In this document: piece after piece, positions 57,618-64,000 of the stretch
Position numbering within the stretch: position 1 is the stretch's first letter
Layout of the letters: the number at the start of each line of letters is the position of its first letter
Assembly (NCBI GenBank): GCA_021234155.1
Contig: JAJEKV010000012.1
Location: 5,895,789-5,959,788, forward strand
Reading direction: 5' to 3'
DNA: 64,000 nt
Source of the DNA: Isoetes taiwanensis
Lineage: Eukaryota; Streptophyta; Lycopodiopsida; Isoetales; Isoetaceae
Made by a program: the position numbers and the translations under genes
Notes under the pieces: generated by a model
Seen by the model: only the letters and a program-made list of their open reading frames with translations
What the model was told of the DNA's origin: nothing
Database searches by the model: none

Positions 57618-58873
57618 ATGGCCCGCACAAAACAGACCGCTAGGAAGCCTCGCCAAGAAGAATCATCAAGCGCCCAAGGTCCTGCGCTAGTTCAGAGGAT
57701 CCTTCAAGAACGCCTTTTCCGGGAAGGCGAATCTTCTTCGAGCGAGGAGGCAGAATCCGAGCGGAGCGACCAGACGGAGATCATAGAAGAAGAGCGGCCG
57801 GATATCATGCACCAGATTCTCGAGGAGGTCGCCGAGGAGGAGAGGAGGGCCAGGGAAGAACGAGAGCAAAAAGGGCAGTCGACCGTCGAGGAGCAACCCG
57901 AGGCCGGGGCCGCTGGGCCGAGGAAGAAGAGAGAGAGGAGAGCCGCAACCGACGCCGACCGCCAAGAAGCAGACTCGCTACTTTCATCAGCAAGTATGAA
58001 GCCAAGGAGCCGAGAGAGGAGGACTAAGAGCCGGAAGAAGACCTTAACCACAAAATTGGGGTCAAGAAGAGAAAGGCCAAAGCCATTAAAGGTGTAAGAG
58101 AAAAAGTCATGAAGGTTGGGAAGCTTAGGCCAGGGTCCCGCCATCAATCTAACCATCAAAGAAGCAGACTCTCGCCTTCTACCGACGACTCAGACGGAGA
58201 CTACGTCCCCAACACAGAGGGGGCGAAATTCACAAAACCCCCGCCTGCGGGAGAAGGAAGTCCTCAAGAAGTGGCACCCCGAAAGCGTGTAGCACAGAGC
58301 GTGAGGAGCCCTGACAGTGGTGAAGCCCCCACCGTTCCCGACGTGGGATAGAGTTAAAGCCCCGCGACCCCAACGGGAGGCGTACGTGATAGACCCGGTC
58401 AAGGTCTATCAGAAGAGGATCAAGGAGCACAACGACTATATGGCTAAGTGGGAGGCGTACAACGCTTACTACCAGGAGCACAGGGTGAGAGCAGTCGAAG
58501 GTGGAGTACCCCCGAAGCAGACTCTGAAGCCACCCCCACCAAAGCCCAAACCTCCCAGAGCACCAGGAAAGAAGCGGAGCAAGAGCAAGCAGAAGGAGCA
58601 GAGAGCTCTCAAGGAAATCCGGCACTTCCAGAGAAGTTACGGACTCTTGATCCCCCGGGCACCGTTTCAACGCTTGGTCCGAGAAGTGATGCAGGAATAC
58701 AACACGGACATGCGGGTGACCGATGAAATGCTGTGTTGTGTCTACAGGCAAGCGTTTTGAAAATAGTGCAGCATTTTGAAGATTCAACGGCCGCATTAAG
58801 GCACGCCAAGAGGGTCACGCCATGAGGCGGGGATATGTTTTTGGCCAGACACATCAAGGGAGAACGCCCTTGA
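57618..58873 (+). CDS. Histone H3-like protein, element 4 (best overall copy, about 418 codons, frameshifted)
   Basis: I chose ATG 57618 because it begins [13 protein letters not shown], identical to canonical H3 from A1 to K9. The first 159 codons are open and hold an E/R-rich insert. 58109-58351 and 58317-58760 continue in other frames. The latter carries [19 protein letters not shown], a P/K-rich linker, then alphaN and alpha1 of the H3 fold: [34 protein letters not shown] (canonical: [34 protein letters not shown]). The end, 58761-58873, is damaged but matches the [19 protein letters not shown] end seen in element 3. Domain order is thus H3 tail, about 270 charged residues, H3 fold. Normal H3 is 135 residues. 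Loop 1 has no CENH3-type insertion. A nuclear, chromatin or cDNA-binding role is inferred, not shown. It lies between the PBS and ORF2 with its own TATA box. Confidence 0.8.
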
Positions 58874-59017
58874 ACTCTTTGTAAACAATGAACATTTTTG
58901 TTAATATAAGGAATTTTTGTGTAAATAATGTGCCTAATCTTGTTTAAATAAGTTAAGAAACTGAATTCTAGCTTTTGTTTTGGTCAAATTGGAGTTTTTG
59001 AGCAAAATTGAGACGAT

Positions 59018-59470
59018 GTCTCACACGTCGCGCCAGGACAGGAAATGAGATTCTCATTTTGGGCCGGGCAACGCGTGTGAGACCATGCTTAAAAATGCCC
59101 AAAACTGCTCCAAATCGACCAAATAAGGGGTCAATTCTGCCTAACTCGGCGAGTTTAGTAGAATTACAGCTTTAGCTTATCCAAATTGATTAAGTTTAGC
59201 CCATTTAGAACCCATGTCTCACACGTCGCGCCAGGACAGAAAATGAACTTTTCATTATCGGTCTGGGCGCAACGTGTGAGACCTCGTACCATTTTCTTCA
59301 CCAAATGATCTCCAAATTGTTGCAATAGGTTCATTAGTTGTTCTTAGCATGCTCAACCCCTAGAAGTAGTCTTCAAACTCGCAATTGCACCCTTTAATAG
59401 ATCAGAATCATCCAATCTCAGTAAATTCTAGGTCATCCAAAAATTAGGGTTTTCCCCTTTCCTATAAATA
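59018..59470 (+). promoter_or_regulatory. Palindrome pair and TATA box upstream of ORF2, element 4
   Basis: Palindromes 59018-59083 (right arm altered) and 59216-59282, then TATAAATA 59463-59470, 115 bp before the ORF2 ATG. Confidence 0.65.
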
Positions 59471-59584
59471 AGTCCCCCATTTCTCATTTAGCACCCTGCA
59501 AGTTTGCTCTCCACTGCTTAGGCAATCTTCCAGCTCCCTGAGGCGCTTCTGCATCCGTTCGATACTCTCTTCTTCGCTAGATAA

Positions 59585-61079
59585 ATGGCCACTGCTGACT
59601 TCAGGCGATGGTACAGCGCCAGTGCCCATGCTGCCGAGGTGGATGTCAACGACATCTTCCATGTCTTTGGGAAAGAAATTGATATCCAAGCTACGCTAAA
59701 TGCAACCCCAAAGATATAGGCAAGTGTTAGCGAGTTTCAAGCTAGGGTAGGACCCTCCCTTGTTCAGGTTCCCCCTTGCATAGGATATTTCGTTCCCCGG
59801 CCATCCCTTCAAGCAGCCTTGGGCGATGTCCCCAACATCGCCAAGTACCTAACTAACAAGGCGCAGAGGCTGCCAGACTACATGGTCCTGACAGCCAACA
59901 GGACCAAGTATTTCTCTTACACTGCCGCCCTAGCTATGTTCTTATCCCACCGCGCCGAAAACCCCATGGGGGCAACCTCTACCCCTCCGATGGAGGTGGA
60001 CCCCATAGCAGTCCAAGCCGAAGAGCAGATGCTTTTGCAATACCAGCAAGAGCAAGAAGGAAGGGAAGAAGAAGAGGAGTCGGACGACGAAGAGTACACC
60101 GAGCTAGACTCAGAAGAGGAACGGCAAAGCGAACAGAGCTGGTCAACTTCGAAAGCGCGGCCGGGCACTATCGAAGTTGCTCCCCACTTGGGCTAGGCAT
60201 CACAAGCCTAGCCCCTATCATCAACGAGAGGAGTATCTACTCACCGACATCCGAACCTCCCCTCAATGCAGGGAGAGGGAGTTCGGTTGATGAACTGCTT
60301 CCACCAATCTTGGCGACCGACATGGGCGACTTCATCGTCCGGGGAGTCTCGTGACTTCCGCTTCAAGTCGGGAAGCCGACACCTACACTGTGGGAAGCGA
60401 CTTCCACATCCGTGCATACAAAGAAGATAAGGCGTGTCATGGAGACCGGAGACCTGCCATCTGAAGAAGAGTTCCTCGCCATTCAGGAACGGATGGGGAT
60501 CAGAGGCAAGACCACTAGCATCCTGATGCCGAGCCCCTCGACACCACCTCCAGCAAGAGGAGCAGGAATCGACCTCAGGCGAGTCGACTCAACAATCGAA
60601 GACTACCGGGAGCTCACTGAGATAGAGGTCGACGAATATGCAGGGCGGCATAGAGCAGGAGGCCAAACAAGTGGGGAATCATCCGCGACGCACAACGACA
60701 TGTCGCTGAGGTACTACCTGCCACTGCTGCTAGACGGGAGAATAGCGGTGGTACACCGCAAATTCAGCCCTAGGGGGGAGGAAGGAGTGTTCATGCTGAT
60801 TGCACTCTCAGGCTTCGGCAGGCATGCGTCGACTATGCTGTCCTAGTCAAGAGAGCAATGGCACTCGACCTCCTCGACTTCGCCATACCTCATCGACGTC
60901 AGGCGAGATTAGCGGTGGCCGCGGCCCTTACATCCGACCGCAGAGTGGAAGACTTGGCGAGAGCCTTGCAGGGCGGCTCGTCAGCAAGCGTCTTCAGGAA
61001 CTTGGGTCATTCGGTAGGAACGGCCCAAGTTAGGAAGTTCCTTGAGGACAACCCGTCCTACCGGCGATTTCAAGACTAG
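59585..61079 (+). pseudogene. ORF2, element 4 (few frameshifts)
   Basis: The 1495-bp region starts MATADFRRWYSASAH and ends NPSYRRFQD-stop. 59819-60196 keeps the N-terminal part and the acidic tract. 60412-60846 and 60858-61079 keep most of the C-terminal half, including EEFLAIQERMGIRGK, MSLRYYLPLLLDGR and GEEGVFMLIALSGFGRHA. This copy is the best guide to the C-terminal sequence. No known domain; no zinc knuckle, coat-like or enzyme motif seen. Confidence 0.65.
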
Positions 61080-61150
61080 TTAGACTCTTGATCCCGGAGA
61101 CTTTTTGCACCAAAATATTATATAATGCAAACAAACCACATATAATGCAA

Positions 61151-62018
61151 GGCCTTCTGGCAAGACCTCTTTGTGACCATTCAGACGAAGCTATCCATGA
61201 GCACGGCATATCATCCTCAGACGGATGGCCAAACGGAGCGGACCAACAGGATTTTGGAAGACATGCTACGAAACTATGTCTGGAATAAGCAATGGGAAGA
61301 ATTTATTCACTTGATAGAGTTTGCATACAATAGCACCAAGCAGGAATCATCCCAAATGTTGCCGTTTGCTATCAGTGCCTAACTCCGGACACTTGGCACA
61401 ACCCCGTGTCAAAAGTGGAAGTTTCCAACAGATGTTGGCCGACATGCAGCAGCTCGTGGAAGAGGTTCGAGGGTATCTGCTAGCAGCAAGAAGTCGACAA
61501 AAGAGCATCGCCGACAAGCATCGAACAGTCAGAGAGTTCAAAGTTGGAGATGATGTATGGCTCAAGATCAAGGTCAAGCAGGCGAAGCTCAGGATAGGGA
61601 ATTGCAAGAAGCTTGCTCCAAGGTGGGCTGGACCTTTCAGAATAGTCAAGAGAGTAGGTAATCAATCCTACAAGGTAGACTTGCCAGCACACCTAAAGAT
61701 TCATAAGGTCTTCCACGTGAGTTTGTTGAAGAAGCACACTCCAAATCCGCAGTCTTGGACACTCCAACGTTGTTGGAAATGACGGAGGAGCAAAATTGAA
61801 ATAATTCGCAATTGATTCTTGATAAAGCTTTCAAGAAAAAAAGGAGGTCGGAGTTCCTCAATACTTGGTCAAGTGGAAACACTTACCGCTGGAAGACGCG
61901 ACGCGGGGTACTTAAGAAAGATCTAGTAAAGCAAAGACCGCAGCTTTTATGGAGCAATGGGACGGCAAAGGTCATCTCCGAAGAAATCGGCTCGGGCATG
62001 TCGATTTGTGTAGATTAA
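61151..62018 (+). pseudogene. Integrase-chromodomain remnant, element 4
   Basis: It begins inside the integrase core (AFWQDLF, TAYHPQTDGQTERTNR) right after ORF2's trailer, so the first catalytic Asp, RT and RNase H are gone. It continues through the integrase C-terminal region (DDVWLKIKVKQAKLRIG, KKLAPRWAGPFRIVKRVG, IHKVFHVSLLKKH) to a damaged chromodomain and the GSGMSICVD end. It cannot act as an integrase. Confidence 0.8.
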
Positions 62019-62898
62019 TTCTATGTATAGTTAAGATTAATCTACGATGCAACCTATGCTAGGTATGGGTCGCATGCGCCAGACCGATGATGAGACCACT
62101 ACGGTGATCTCTAGGGCGTGGTGTAATGTCAATGTAGGCATGACCGCGTTTCCGCTTGGGTGAGTGGAAGGTAGATTAGAAAGTCTACTTCTGTCCCACG
62201 GAAGTAGACGACCTCGAGAGAAAGGAGGTCATGAAGGAATGCACTGATAGGAAAAGCACCTCTAGCCCCATATATGCTTTGATAGGAGGAATCATGCCTT
62301 CACGCCCCATATACGGGAAGGGCCTATCCTCCACGCTGGGCAACTAGGGTGTAGGCATGAGCGGCATATAGGCATATAGGCGCTGTCTCCACGGCCATAA
62401 TGGAAGATTCACCCTCTTCCTACGCCGGGAGATTAGCCATGCATCCATGTAGATAGGTGGGGTGGTCACCATATAACCAAAATTTTATTAATAATTAAAA
62501 TGGTACTAACGTAGTGTCGACCTGCAGGCCAATAGAGCGCTCCAGAGGGCAAGGAGGTCGAGTTACGAAGAATTGCAACACAAATTTTGTTGGAATGTGT
62601 TGCAAGGAATGAAGAGTACCTCGAACAATAATGTTAGACATGAAATGTTAAAATTTTGATAAACCTAATTGTCGTGATAAATAAAACTATCAAGTAACTT
62701 GCGTAAAGATGTTATGAATTGATAAGTTATTTCATAATATAATGGCGTGATAATGTCCTAAAAATATATTATATTACCTTAAGGTAATCTTAATAAATGT
62801 GTAAGTATTATAGTAGTTTGTCGTATGTATCAGGTTGATTGCAGGTTAGGATGATCCCAAGGTGGGGAGACCCACGATGCTGCGGACAGCATCATTTC
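62019..62898 (+). other. Conserved structured 3' region, element 4
   Basis: Non-coding; close to 54389-55271 (subfamily 1 ending). The first part is shared with all elements. Confidence 0.6.
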
Positions 62899-62911
62899 AA
62901 GGTGGGGAGAA
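62899..62911 (+). other. Polypurine tract of element 4
   Basis: AAGGTGGGGAGAA before LTR E, with a second copy 40 bp upstream. Confidence 0.8.
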
Positions 62912-64000
62912 TGTGACGTTCATGGACAGTATACGGTCCCGCCTCGTCACGCGCACACGCCACTCCGACTGACGTGTACGCCGACGTGTAGCCAGGTGGA
63001 TAGCCCTAGGGGCAGCTCGCAAGGAATATGTGCAATTATTAATGTGCACATTTTCCAATGTACACATTAATATGGGCACACATTTCCATGTGGACACTTG
63101 ATGCCAAGTGGGCCATACCCAAGTGTGCAATTAATGTGCACATTTTCCAATGTACACATTAATGTGGGCACACATTTCCATGTGGGCACACTTTGCCACC
63201 TAGCCATTAAAGGCAAGTGGGCCCATTCCCAATTATCCCACATGCCTAAAGGGGATAATTGGAAACCCTAGCCAACCCCTTGTCTATTAAGGAAGGGAAA
63301 CCCTAACTGGCCCATTTTTCGTTTCTAGGGTTTTAGAACTCTGTTTTGGCTGCCTCAACAGCCAAAACCACCTCCCCATTAGTTTCCCTTTACTCGAGCG
63401 TTTCAGCAGGATGGTCGAGCTCAGGTCAGGAGGAGCCACTCAAGGATCAGGTATTTGGCCAATTTAATAGTCTAAACCCTATTTCAGTCATAGAATCAGT
63501 AGGTTTAGCCTATTACATTGCCTATAGCAACCTTCTAGATCTCTAGATACCAGCCTCTAACTAAAGAACCTAACTCTATGACATAGATTATATATAGTTC
63601 TTTAGTTCTTCTGTGATGTATATGGATGATGTATCTCTATGAACTCCTTGTATTGGGAAGGGGGGTAGAGGCCTAAAGCTTGGTAGTAGATGCTCCTAGA
63701 TTAGCCTCTCTAGCACACTATAGATTCGGCCTGTGTACAGGAACCACACTTGGTTGTGGGTGAAGGGGCCAGACTGGCTAAGAAGGAGGTTCATGTTCTG
63801 ACTCTTGAACGATCCCTCTGGTGTGTAAGGCCTACCAGGGATCATTGTGACTAGGTCTAATGGCTTACCACTGAGTGCGGGTAAGGCATGGACTCGACAC
63901 CCGTGAAGTGGTGTACACTTTCCAGTGGGTTCAACACACGGCGGTGGCCCTCTAGTCACCTTGAGTCAAGATGTAGATCTCTCGAGGGGTGATTCCTTCC
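62912..64000 (+). repeat. LTR E (subfamily 1), cut by the window end
   Basis: TGTGACGTTCATGG start. The 1089 bp in the window match LTR A closely, apart from a short deletion near 63375. Whether the array ends here or continues cannot be seen. Confidence 0.85.

Larger units (their letters stand above)
55286..64000 (+). mobile_element. Element 4: deletion derivative with H3-like ORF and ORF2, LTR D to LTR E
   Basis: PBS 56961-56972; palindrome/TATA modules; H3-like ORF 57618-58873; ORF2 59585-61079; then a direct junction at about 61150 into the middle of integrase; chromodomain; 3' region; PPT 62899-62911; LTR E continuing past the window end. Gag, protease, RT and RNase H are deleted, while the two extra ORFs and their promoters remain. 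Confidence 0.8.

Noticed and set aside
57618-57660. [10 protein letters not shown] as a chance match to the H3 tail
   Set aside because: Ten identical residues at the initiator, repeated in other copies (nine in element 2), together with a colinear H3 fold at the C-terminus of the same gene, make coincidence implausible.
58580-58873. CENH3 (centromeric H3) as the identity of the histone-like protein
   Set aside because: CENH3 tails do not keep ARTKQTARK, and CENH3 usually has a longer loop 1. Here the tail is canonical H3 and loop 1 (NTDMR) has no insertion. The origin still needs a phylogeny.
14538-64000. Endogenous pararetrovirus instead of LTR retrotransposons
   Set aside because: There are clear LTRs, tRNA-Met PBS, PPT and integrase with a chromodomain, and no movement-protein or virus coat-type motifs.

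Overview
The window comes from a land-plant nuclear genome. The plant evidence is a broken, intron-containing homologue of the photomorphogenesis regulator DET1 on the minus strand (about 6289-7960), chromodomain-bearing Ty3/gypsy retrotransposons, and initiator-tRNA-Met primer-binding sites. The species cannot be fixed from the sequence. About the first 10.4 kb is AT-rich, gene-poor DNA with minisatellites and the DET1 relic. The remaining 53 kb is almost entirely LTR retrotransposons.

Layout. 1-10437: low-coding DNA, a pyrimidine-rich minisatellite (2371-3245) and the DET1 pseudogene. 10438-14537: an unidentified minus-strand ORF, split by a 3.6-kb gag-only LTR element (10704-14300) and cut again at 14538 by the next element. 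14538-64000: five same-orientation LTRs (A 14538-16195, B 33316-34983, C 43924-45470, D 55286-56959, E from 62912) alternating with four internal regions. Neighbouring elements share LTRs, so this is a tandem LTR-int-LTR-int array and not a set of independent insertions. Element 1 also carries a 6.9-kb T-rich insertion (19653-26575).

The main result is the coding content of the array. Between the primer-binding site and gag, each internal region carries an ORF that begins with the histone H3 tail (MARTKQTAR). In elements 1, 3 and 4 it ends, about 410-420 codons later, with an H3-type histone fold ([24 protein letters not shown]). A long charged insert separates tail and fold. Element 2 has an uninterrupted 82-residue version with the tail fused to the last part of the fold. 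A second ORF of about 500 codons, with an acidic tract and no recognised family, follows the H3-like ORF in elements 1, 3 and 4. Each of these two ORFs has its own upstream module of two 67-bp palindromes followed by a TATA box. Gag, protease, reverse transcriptase, RNase H, integrase and a C-terminal chromodomain follow in elements 1 and 3. Element 4 has lost gag through RNase H. Element 2 has lost all of pol. The H3-like ORF is the only coding module present in all four copies. The same element therefore encodes an H3 tail and a chromodomain, the kind of domain that usually reads H3 tails.

Caution: differences between copies cluster at CAG/CTG/CCG trinucleotides and occur in blocks. That pattern suggests consensus error at CHG-methylated cytosines. 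Many of the apparent frameshifts and stops in the elements may therefore not be real mutations.
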